Below are positions 33,463 through 42,989 of a stretch of 64,000 nucleotides of DNA, piece by piece. The notes beneath the pieces were generated by a model, which was not told where the DNA came from, searched no databases, and saw nothing but the letters and a program-made list of their open reading frames with translations. How positions within the stretch are numbered: the first letter of the stretch is position 1; every line of letters begins with the position of its first letter. Origin of the DNA: Filosporella fistucella (lineage: Eukaryota > Ascomycota > Leotiomycetes > Helotiales); NCBI GenBank assembly GCA_030077755.1, contig JAQJZZ010000019.1, positions 1,004,501 to 1,068,500 on the forward strand, given 5' to 3'. Both the position numbers and the translations under genes were made by a program.

Positions 33463-35222
33463 TCAGTCATCAACGTCTCTCGGATCATTCTCTTCCCAGA
33501 ATTTTCCATAGTCTTCCCAGCTTTGCGTCTGGAAGTCTTCAGGGCAGGTGAGTGGTGCCAGTGGGGTACCCACTTCCGCAAACTTCTCGAGACGTGCCTT
33601 CGTTAGAGGTCTCTTCTTGTTGATACTGTACACACTAATCCGATGAGCAGAACTGGTAACGTGCAGACCCCAGTTCCAAGCAGCTCTGACAGTCAATGGC
33701 TGAGTATTCAGCGAGTTATCCCAGCAACGGCAAACAATCTCTACCCAACCTTCAACTTCACAAGGTAAGTCGATTTCCCATGTTCTCCATGTCCATTTGT
33801 GCTTCTTTGACAGATTTTCATTCGGTACTGGATACCAACTGAAGCCTCCATCTGCTGACAACTCGACCCTTTCAGGCCACCTCCCGCCACCAGAATATGC
33901 CCAACCTTTGCAATGGATCGATCCATTGTGGATGACAACTTGCTTGGTCCAAGGTGACATGATGGCGGAGGATACAGGCATTTCTTGGATCTGGATGCCA
34001 TCGGTGGGGCGCTGATTATGCTTCCCAACTTGCTGGTTGAAGTACAAATACTCTTTGCTCTGGACCGGAGCCAGACTGGGGTTCTTAATTGCCTTGATTC
34101 GATACAGCCACTTCACACTTCTAGCTCCAATGTATCCAAGAACCACAACTCGGAGAGGGTATCCGTGGATCTTGGGCAATGGCTCACCATTCATCTCCCA
34201 GGCAAGAATTACCTCATTGGCCTTGACTTTGGACCAAGGAACGCTGACAAGATAATTCATAGCTTGATCGGCCTTGAAATAGGTTTCACACCCATAAAGC
34301 TCCAGATGTTTCGCACCTTCTGTTAGACCACCGCAGTCTTTGATGACTTTCTTCAAACTGATACCAACATACTTTGCAGTACCAATGGCACCTTCCGACC
34401 ACGGCGCCTGTGGGACTTCATCTCCTTGACCAGGATACAAAGTGATTTGCTCGAGACGCCTAGTTCCAGAACATTGCATAGTCGCAATTGTTTCCACTCT
34501 GGGAAATTTTGACTCATCCATGAGGTCAGCAAGCGTGTATGTCTTGGGATTAGCGACCAGTCCATCGAGTGTCATACTCCACTTCTCTTTCTCGATTATT
34601 GGAATTCCACCGTGATTTCTGACGAAGTGAAGAGAATTTGGAGTGATGGCTTTGTCGGTCACAAGTCGCTTGGGAGGTTCGCCATTATACGGAAATTGGA
34701 GAAGATGAAGCATATCAGGATGTTTCTCTTTGAGAACACACTCCCAAGAATCTTCAGGGGCAGAGTCCAGCTCACCACCGATGGCATGGTGCCACATCTT
34801 CCAATGAGTTCCTGGAAGGACAGGATTTGTATCTGGGATTGGCCCCATTTGAAATTCCGCATTTGGCGGAAAGACTTGAGATGTCAAAAGTTTATGAGCA
34901 AGTTCTTTCTTCTCTGGGTATTTCTCCCATTCCACATATCTGATGGTTGTTAGACACGGTCCGAGCTAATGTTTCAAGTGACTTAACAAAATCCAACTTA
35001 CCCCTTCCATCCTTCAAGTTCTCGAGTGAACAATTTGCTTCGGTCTCCAACCGACTCAATTGCTGCCTCGTCCTTTGTCAGGGGAGGAAATGTTTGAGGC
35101 TCAATGAGAGTGGTCTCTGGCCCGGTTTGGTCGAGCCAAGGAAGCTTTGCTCCAGCTAAACCCTGTTCAAGCTTCCATTGATCAGGGTGATTGGTAGCCT
35201 GAGATTCGAGTTCTACCGTCAT
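33463..35222 (-). CDS. Sulfite oxidase-type molybdopterin enzyme, 565 aa
   Basis: This family oxidises sulfite to sulfate at a molybdenum-pterin centre. Exon 1 (35222-35002) encodes MTVELESQATNHPDQW through RELEGWK. The intron is 35001-34940, and exon 2 (34939-33463) holds the rest in one frame. The Moco domain is clear: TPNSLHFVRNHGGIP at about 173-187, then ATMQCSGTRR with Cys230 as the expected molybdenum ligand. GAIGTAKYVGISLKKVI and MNGEPLPKIHGYPLRVVVLGYIGARSVKWL follow. The C-terminal Mo-oxidoreductase dimerisation domain has GWAYSGGGRWPERVELSADGG. There is no cytochrome b5 or FAD domain, so this is neither nitrate reductase nor animal-type sulfite oxidase; it resembles the heme-free fungal and plant forms. 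The leading 70 or so residues are extra to the core domain. No targeting signal is obvious. Confidence 0.9.
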
Positions 35223-36800
35223 CTTGAAGGAGATGGATTCAACTACGATTTTATTCTAGGGGTGATGATTGCGAAAAAAACAACACACGGGAGATGGAAG
35301 CATGGTGGTTTGGAGGTCTGGAATAACTTATACCCCAGTGCTGCTCGGATACTGAGTTCCCACATGAGAGTCGTGGTGCATTATTCTGTCCAGCCAGACA
35401 CGTCATGGCACGGATTTCGAAGGATCTGGACCATCTCAGCTGTGTTACCCTTCCTAGACAATAATAATCACATTGCATTTTGTTATCAGAGTTCGGAGTA
35501 TTCTTGGCGAGTGGGTGTTGCAAAGAAGCTAATGTACTGTAAGCAGATGGAAGTTTCGGCCCCGCAATGATTAACTTCTCTGGCAATTGGAAGGTAGGGA
35601 CATGTGGCTCAAGGTTGAAACAAGATTTATTGTATTTACCGAACCCGTTGAAGCATTTGCTGCAGCCAATTGGAAATTCGTGTGTTGTATGACGTGCCGT
35701 GTTTTCGCCACCCCGCCAGGTTCGTGATAGAGGGGCGGCAGTTCTTGCGACTTTCAAGGATCCTTAACTCTATTACAGCTTCATTCTTTCCGAATTTCCG
35801 GCTCTGAGCCGCGCACCATTTGTGGAGATACGTCCGCTATACTAGAAAACCGTTTCCTTTCGGTATGGAATGCTTGAAATCCCACCAAGGTATGTATGCT
35901 CCTGGTGCTAATGCTAGATTGCCCTGATAAAGTTAGTTTTCGCAAAGCAGTGAGTAGCAGGAGCAGCATAATTACACGATTCCCTCAATCGGATCCTTTA
36001 CTTTACTTCGTGAAAAGTTTATTACTATCCACGACTTGGAGGTGACCAATGCGACGTAGAGGTCCTACTAGGTCATCAAACCACCTCGGAAACTGACTTT
36101 GGGCGAATATTGATTGATGAGAAATCCTTGCAACTTCGAGCGACCGCTTCATCGGGATCGCAAAGCACATATTTTATTTGATGTGAGTTGTGTCTGATAT
36201 ACACGTCTGTGCTTCCTGCTTTGCCACCAAGCGGCCTGTCTCACCACGAGTAAGGACTACGTAAACAGTTCACGGGTTTGGCTGCTATAGCGATTTGCTT
36301 TGACCGAGACAATCATAATGAAATAGTTCCAATGATGAGGTTTTTGCTTCCTTGGATCTTGAACCATTACAACGAAGATGTGTCTGGGGTATTATTTTAC
36401 TTGTACGTTGTGTTCTAAATAAAATTCATTAAACTTTGCCCCATACATCTAGGACATCATTTCGTACAAACGTCACACAAGACATCTGTCAATCGTCTGC
36501 TACTATACTATCCAACAGTACCTTCGGTCCCTTTGCGCATGCGCCAAAATTTTCAGTTCAGTACAGCAGGCTCTCTACCGTTCCACTCCTTATTGTAAGC
36601 CTTCGATAGTGTTTACAATGCTTGGCTCATATGGACGCTTTGGATCTTAGGTGAGATTTCAGGGGAACGTCTCAATTTCCACATGTTAATAGTCGGTCTC
36701 CTTTCTACTCAGTTGGTCTTATCACATGATTATGATTGCTCTAACAGAGCACGCTAACTCACACGCAAAGGTTTGAAGCCAAAAGTATGAGAGGGAGCGA
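35223..36800. other. Intergenic, nothing recognised
   Basis: The left part holds the promoter of the sulfite oxidase-type gene. The frame at 35251-35757 (minus) has no motifs. No repeats or RNA genes were seen. Confidence 0.55.
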
Positions 36801-38028
36801 TAGAAGATACAGAGTCAACCGGTAATGGGGGAAGAGGTTTCTCTGCGGTTGGCCATTGTACTACTTGCTACAGCAATCAACGGATGACTTTCATCCAGCT
36901 CAGAGACTCTGTTTAGTCCTGATTGATTGCAAAAGGATGGTCTTGTAGGCCATCCGGTTGAGGAACGGCATATTTTGCTGTCGATGACTTTCCCTTCACG
37001 ACGCAATAAATTGAGAGTCGACTGTACTCCTCTGCACCATCTGGGCCTGGATGACTCCAGATGGCAAGCTTTCAGAGACAGACGGATCAGCTGGAAGATG
37101 AAAAGCGGTTCGACAACTCGACTTGTGTCATATGCCCGCTCACACCAAAGGGTGGGCTGAGCAATGAGGAAGAGAAACCGTCGACAGTGGGTGCAGACGT
37201 GCTGGTTGTAGGCGTTGCGAGATTGTGAGGAGTCTGCAGCCTCGATTCGATTGCTAGTGCGAGATTTAGATTTCCTGGAGAATTGTGGGTGGCCCTGAAA
37301 CCACCAACACGAGGGCAAGGGAGCATGGAATTGGTTCGTGACAGCCATTTTCTTTTCGAAACTTCGATATCAAAAGCATTCCTCGGCCAGATAGGACAGA
37401 TTATCTTCGTTGGTAAGCGCCAGACTTTTCGTCATAGCTCTGAGGTTCTGGGGTACTTCCCCGTGGGACTGCCAAACGTTGATCGATCAGCTCCAAACTT
37501 AAGCCCGTACTTAGTTCGGCTGGTAGGACTAGAAACGGTCGACCCCCCGATAATTGTACATTTGAACAGTTTTATCGAGCCTGAAAATACCCAAAGACAT
37601 GGGATATTCAAGCCAGAAGTGTTTCGAACGTGACGAAAGTATGTCTGCTTGGTTGGTGGAGCTCTTGGTGAGAATTTCCCCTTGAGCTTGTTGTTGAAGT
37701 ACAACACATTGGTTAAATTTCTCGTGGCAAGGAGAATTAGAGGGTTTTCTTAGTGGTTGGTTTCCACCAACGCGATCTTGGTATGAGGAAGCTGGATCGG
37801 GATTAGATCGATCCCATGCATATCCTCTTTTCCGTCTTTTTCAAACATTGTACCGACTAGGAAGACATCATCTAAAGAACAGCCTTCATATGTGTGAGAG
37901 GTTTCATATCAGCTGAGTACCAGTGAACCGGGGATGTCTCTCGAAGAACGATATTATGGAGTAGTCAAGTCGAAGAGAGCCTCTGTCAAGGGGGAAACTG
38001 CTTAAATAAAGAGATCTTGAAAGGACAT
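36801..38028 (-). other. Decayed sequence with relic-like minus-strand frames
   Basis: Several minus-strand stretches read like protein but are broken by stops and frame changes (for example FNNKLKGKFSPRAPPTKQTY at about 37700-37640). Two short motifs shared with the adjoining relic region occur here: one related to CCACTGAGAAACCCC at about 37740, and TCAGCTGATATGAA at about 37903. No parent family was recognised. I read it as degraded gene or duplication debris. Confidence 0.4.
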
Positions 38029-38430
38029 CTAACCCATTTGCCTCGTTGAGCTTGTCGTTGAGATGCAATTTTGGAAGGGCGAGTTAAAGGGGTTTCTCAG
38101 TGGTCTAATCCCACCTGCTGTGGTACCATGTGCATATGCAGATCCGTATTGAATAACAACGCTGCCGGGAATGGATGACAGGTCTGCCTTGATGTTTTAC
38201 TTTGCGAGAGCCCCAGACAACTCAAGCTCACAATTGACGTACTTGTCAGTGCTTTGGATAGTGAACAGTGGGCAATCCTCAATCTTCCCAGAGAGTTTGG
38301 TGCATGTATCGACAGCCTGTTGAAGGAATCCTTCAACCCAATCCGTAAACGTGCGACCCAGGATTTTGGGATGCTGAATTTGGGGTGTTTCATATCAACT
38401 GAATGTCTCAAGAGTGAGATGTTCGTTGAA
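38029..38430 (-). pseudogene. DUF1996-like secreted protein, decayed fragment
   Basis: Reading the minus strand in one frame from 38430 to 38029 gives 134 codons with internal TGA and TAA stops. The middle is strikingly protein-like: FTDWVEGFLQQAVDTCTKLS followed by GKIEDCPLFTIQSTD and CELELSGALAK. The patterns W-x(3)-FLQQAVDTCT and GxIEDCPLF are what I know from the C-terminal part of fungal DUF1996 (often WSC-associated, secreted) proteins. The next stretch, IPGSVVIQYGSAYA, fits the family's segment after the cysteines. The N-terminal two thirds are not found upstream. Stops at codons 12 and 78, plus the missing start, show it is not functional. The family assignment is by memory of motifs. 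Confidence 0.55.
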
Positions 38431-38769
38431 GAAAACGGCATGCTTAGAGAGAACTTCACCGAGTTCCTCTATCAAGAATCAGTACGAAGTAGCTAATAGC
38501 TGACTTGAGGATCTGTCTCATTTCTTGCATAACGAACTGGACGCGCAGCTTTTGATCCCAAATGTAGCAGCAAACGAAGCAATCATTCGAGATTGGATGC
38601 AGAGCAACGATGTGTAGATGGCAAGTGAAGTATGAGTGAGATTCTCGCTGTAAAACTCCCGTACCAGTATGCGTACATATACTCAAGGCATATTAAAGGG
38701 GTTTCTCAGTGGTGATAACCAGTTCTGATTAAGATTGGAGATTATGTTTATGCCGCAGCGATAATGCCT
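38431..38769. other. Relic DNA between two pseudogene fragments
   Basis: No frame was recognised. It carries a third copy of the CCACTGAGAAACCCCTTT motif (complement of 38692-38709), also present at 38084-38101 inside the DUF1996-like relic. Confidence 0.45.
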
Positions 38770-39072
38770 TCAGATGCGGTGGTGCAGGATTTCGCGAACG
38801 TCATGGACGTATATCTTTTGGTCCCATCCGACAGAAGCAACCCATCCTTCCGAGCCAAGGATATACCAGTCAATGCCTGTCACAAACTCCGTATGTCTAT
38901 CCATTCGACCCATCTCCCAAGCGAAAGCTCCAGGAAGAACTGTTCCGGGTGGAGCACCCATGGGCTCGCCATCGGGTCACACTCCAATACTCATATCATA
39001 TGATGCACTGAGCAGAACGTCGCTCAGGCGATGTAAGCATATAACTCGTCGAACAGCACCCGTAGTGATAAT
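38770..39072 (-). pseudogene. PEX7 (peroxisomal PTS2 receptor) C-terminal fragment
   Basis: One minus-strand frame of 101 codons reads AVRRVICLHRLSDVLLSASY, DMSIGV, a TGA stop, then MDRHTEFVTGIDWYILGSEG and WVASVGWDQKIYVHDVRE before the terminal TGA. These match the last two WD40 blades of fungal Pex7 (DVLLSASYDM and RHTEFVTGxDW...EGWVASVGWD). Pex7 carries PTS2 proteins into peroxisomes. Only about a quarter of the roughly 350-residue family length is present, no upstream blades were found, and the internal stop replaces the tryptophan expected after the V. An intact PEX7 must therefore lie elsewhere if the species has one. Confidence 0.65.
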
Positions 39073-40189
39073 TTAATGGCAAGTCAAGGCCAAAGCAAGA
39101 CATTTTGAGGGCGTTCATATCAGCTGATTGAAGATCTCAGAGGTAGGACACTCCAAGCCAAGGATGATTGCATTAGAATTCCAAGTGTAGTACTTCGGTA
39201 GGAATGCTTCTCGTCTCCCCCTATCTTAATCCACTTGATCCTTGTACTTGTTCATATTCGATTCGTTGAAAGGTTTGTCGTTTCTTGGTGATATTTATGA
39301 CTGTGGCACGAACTCAAACGCTCAACATTAGGTTGATCTCGTTACTAGACTCAAGTTAGCTTCAGATATAAGTTCGAGGAGCTTTTTAAGCGCACTTTCA
39401 AAAGATGGGTCATTCTTTCATAAAGATTGTCCCTCCAAAGATACAGCTTGACCTCAGTATGTGGCAGTGTCCAGATCCATTTCAGGTCTCGCTTAATTCA
39501 GGGGCGAAGGACAACACTTCCTGCTCGCGATGTCTAACATCTGATATTGGCACAATCCCACACAAAACTTCCTATGTATGCTACTCTTGTTGGGATAGTA
39601 ACTGTAGTCTGAAGAATCTGTAGACGGAGTCTCTTTGTCGAAGATCGCAGATGGCAGGGCATGATTCGTCTACATGAGTAGTAGGTTGTAAATAGGTGAG
39701 CAACATCGTAGGCTGGAATTTATGGATGTTCGAGATCAAATGAGCCTTCTTGAGATACTCTAGAGAGCTACGCCATTAGCCATATTCTATTTGTGCAATC
39801 ATGGTCTCTTACCATTGCTCGATATGAGAGTGTGTGGCGTGCTAAACATCAAAGGTCGAGATCTCAATATGGTTCCAATGTTGGCAGACTTATTCTAAAG
39901 TATTTTACTTTGACAAATTGTCAGTCTCATTTTATGTCAAAGAAAGACATTCTAACTTACAATCATTGTCCACGCCGAACAGTAGTGTGGTGTTTCTGGG
40001 TTGCTTATATGAAGTTCGCAGTGGTGATTATGATCTCCTCATCTGTCTCGTTTTGGGAATGTGAGTTCTGAGACATGCGTACAGTTTATTAGCAGTGATT
40101 CGAATCAGTTTACAAATAGATCGATACTTTGAACAATGGAAATAGGCAAAAGATCGGATGTCTTTATGTTTTGTGACGGGGAAGTAATA
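39073..40189. other. Relic-rich DNA without an intact gene
   Basis: Minus-strand stretches such as REAFLPKYYTWNSNAIILGL (about 39205-39146) read like protein but end in stops. The TCAGCTGATATGAA motif recurs at about 39112-39125. No family was assigned. Confidence 0.4.
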
Positions 40190-41120
40190 CTTACAAGATT
40201 TTTCCCATGCGAGAAGAAGGGCTTTGAAGCCGAGAGATTGCACAATAACAAATGAGAGTCGCAATACCTTCATAGGGAGATTTTTGGCTGAAGAGAAGGA
40301 CCACCCTTGGTGGATTTACCATCATCTCTCCCAAACACTGCCTATTGACGACTTTCCTACACGAGTCAGCGCATGCCATTGAGCCTGAGAAGATAGAGCT
40401 CACAATGGTGAAGAGAACCGCAATAGCTTTCTTTGGGGAGATCTGTGGCTGGAGAAAAGGACACCCTGAACCAGTGAGTCAGCGACGATGCACCCAAATC
40501 TTCTTGAGTGATCTCTCATACTTTTCGAGCATGAAGGCTACCAGCTCAAAGAGTGTGAGTCAAATGCTATTTATCTGAATAGCAAAGAAGTTGTTTTTGC
40601 CACCAGCGAGCGAAAGATGGCCGACATGATTGTCGCAGCTTCCTGGGGTGGTGGATTCACCATCATCTCCACCAAATACCGTCCAATGACTGGGTCCCTA
40701 CGCGCGTCAGTATATGCTATTGAATATGGGTAGTTAGCACTCACAAAGAGAGAGGAGAGCTGCCCAGATTTCTCTGAGAGTTTGATAGATGGGAAAAGGT
40801 ACATGGAGCTACGTGCGAGTCAGCAAGGGTCTTTGTATGTGAGGTAAGAGATAGGGCCACGTACGGCAGCCCTCCTCTCTCGGAAGATGGGAACGGATCC
40901 ATAAAGCCCTATGCGAGTCAGTTCGTGCCATTGAACGTGATTAAATAGATAGAACTACATACCAGACAAAGTCTCTGGCTTTGAAATCGACGCCCAGCTC
41001 CCGACAATGGGAAAAGGCCATTCGGACCCCCCAATGCCGGGAGCTTCACGCTTGGCGTGAAAGCCAGTAAACTCCGCAAGGAGAAAGAAGAAGAAAAGCA
41101 CTTCAAAAGGGCAAACAAGA
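40190..41120 (-). repeat. Minus-strand tandem array of exon-plus-intron units
   Basis: On the minus strand, short coding-like blocks alternate with perfect-looking introns. Four introns are clear: 40974-40911 region (GTATGTAG to CTGACTCGCATAG), 40863-40810 (GTACGTGG to CTGACTCGCACGTAG), 40745-40699 (GTGAGTGC to CTGACGCGCGTAG) and 40404-40358 (GTGAGCTC to CTGACTCGTGTAG). The branch-plus-acceptor block CTGACTCGYRTAG recurs at about 40914, 40816, 40704, 40474 (weak) and 40364, often about 110 bp apart. Exons share a TGGNCCNTTTCCCAT-like core near 41010, 40888, 40791, 40452 and 40296. Two larger copies share GAGATGATGGTRAATCCACCA. No start codon, full-length frame or family was found. It is either an unrecognised repetitive-exon gene or a decaying exon-shuffled array. 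Confidence 0.55.
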
Positions 41121-41452
41121 ATCAGGACACGTAAAGACAGATGGCAATCCGTGCCGTGAACAGAGTTGGTGTTATAGAGAAAGTTTGTTAACGAGGTGAG
41201 AAGTTTTGAAGTTGAGAAAATTCGCAGCGCGACAGGAGAATAGCAGCTCTAGCTCCGCAGTAGCACCGTTGCCTTATTTCACAATAGTAGAGATATATGA
41301 ATGCCTCGAGAACAATCAGGCAACCGATAATTGTTGGGAGGGTATCCAGACTTCTCGTTGTCAGAATCTCGATTTCTTCTTCACGCTCTCACAAATTTCG
41401 GACCCAGCACCAAGAAGACCCAGCCAGACTACTCATTTTTTGAGTTAAAAAA
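41121..41452. promoter_or_regulatory. Region between the minus-strand array and the DUF3716 gene
   Basis: It separates two oppositely oriented units and must contain the promoter of the plus-strand DUF3716 gene. No element stands out apart from an A-run just before its ATG. Confidence 0.35.
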
Positions 41453-42885
41453 ATGTCCCAATCACCATCTGTAAGTCTTAATCTGCTTCGTTATTATATA
41501 GATCTAGATCTTTTGAATTGTGAAGATTCTTCGGAACTGAACTGACGTGATATAGCAACCAAGTGGCTCTGGCCACATGACTTTTGTAGGTCCTTCAATT
41601 TTCCTTTCTAAAGTACATATAGCTAATATAGTACAGGATCCAGCCTTTTTGGCTAATCTTGACCCTGCTCTTTGGGTAAGTATGGCTATCCTTCAATCTG
41701 TAGTTCAAGCTAATATAGGAAGGGCTCTCAAAACCCTGCCGCCGCCTTCCCAGTAAGTACTTGACACTCCAATTGTTCTGCTAAAGGAAATAGCTTCTTA
41801 CTTGGAATTTGTAGCAACCTGTAAGTGAACTGATATCCGTTGAACGAAGTCCAACAACTAATACGAAAATTGAAGCTCGCCGCAGTCAACCCAGCTGCTG
41901 TTTTTGTGAGTCTATACTTTATTCTCCGTCCTCAATCTCTATCAAATACGCCCTTGGAATAGGTAGTACTGATACGGACTTTACAGGCTCCCGCTGCGTT
42001 TGTCCCTGCTGGACAACCAGTAAGTTGATTCCAGAGCCCTTGGCCATACCATTGCTAATACGGAGTTTTCTAGGCCCAAGTTGTCGCTGCCGGCCCTGCT
42101 GCTGGACCTGCTGCTGGTGCTGGTGCTCCCGTCCCCGGTGCCGCTGGTGGTGTAAGTCTCCTTCCGTCCCTCGAGGCTGACAACCTAAACAAGTGTTCCC
42201 AGACTACTTTGACCTTTATGGTCACCAATGGCTCTCTCGTAAGTAATAGTTCATTCACGATCTGATGAATAGCCTTGCTAACCTTGCACTTTAGTCTGCT
42301 GTCCTCGTATGTATCATGAATGACAACTCGCTTCTATAAAACGCTTACACCTTCCAGCCGGACAATCAACTCACGGCCGAGACTCGCCGGGTCCTGGCGC
42401 AAGACACGGGACCGACAGCGCGAGCTGTCGGCGTCCTACCAACTAGGCGCAACATTGCGTTCGCTGCCGGGGTCACTCCCCAGCTCGTTGCGGGTACCCG
42501 TAACGATTACCGTCGTGCGAACCATGCCTATACCAAAGGCAACGCACAGGCGGTGAAGTGTTCTGCGTGTTCGCGGTCTGGTGGGGGCAAGTACGCCCAG
42601 TGTGTCCGGCTTGCTGGATACCTGGATGGTTCTTGCACCAGTTGTTATGCGGGTTCTCACAAGGAACGCTGCTCGTTCTTCGGCCAACGTAAGTGATATA
42701 TAGACGTCTGCGTGCCCCAGACGTAAACGAACAATTCTAACCACTCGAACTCTAGCATGAGACGGGGAAGAGGACGAGGACGATGATGAAGACGAAGATG
42801 ATGGAGATTTGCGTAAGTGATCGCTTAAAAAGACTCCATATATAAGAAAGGACTAATACTGAAAGGAGAAGCAGTAGATTTTTGA
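41453..42885 (+). CDS. DUF3716 domain protein with micro-exons, 234 aa
   Basis: Thirteen exons: 41453-41470, 41556-41585, 41637-41675, 41723-41752, 41815-41820, 41876-41905, 41987-42019, 42074-42151, 42203-42238, 42295-42306, 42358-42688, 42762-42812 and 42875-42885. The first ten are all multiples of three and phase 0, and two are only 6 nt (Gln-Pro) and 12 nt (SAVL). They encode an Ala/Pro-rich linker (MSQSPS, DPAFLANLDPALW, AQVVAAGPAAGPAAGAGAP). Exon 11 holds PTRRNIAF and the cysteine core CSACSRSGGGKYAQC, then DGSCTSCYAGSHKERCSFFG, matching the order of the 12-kb paralogue. A strongly acidic run (EEDEDDDEDEDDGD) and LDF end it. All introns have GT-AG ends; exon 12 uses the second of two close AGs to avoid a stop. 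The function is unknown. Confidence 0.72.
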
Positions 42886-42989
42886 GAATGGAGATTTGCT
42901 GCCATTTTTTGGCAGCAAGAGAAGTATCAGCCCCCTTTCGCAAGTGACATGAACAGATTGACCGGACGAGATAACTGAGTGAGACTGCT

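Noticed and set aside
35251..35757. 168-codon minus-strand frame upstream of the sulfite oxidase-type gene
   Set aside because: It reaches into that gene's promoter and shows no domain or coding signature.
36815..37348. 177-codon minus-strand frame
   Set aside because: Composition is random-like and a competing frame (37087-37326) looks equally good; counted as relic DNA.
39405..39623. Plus-strand WD40-like phrase (VCYSCWDSNCSLK) as further PEX7 material
   Set aside because: Opposite strand to the PEX7 fragment and too short and diverged to support.
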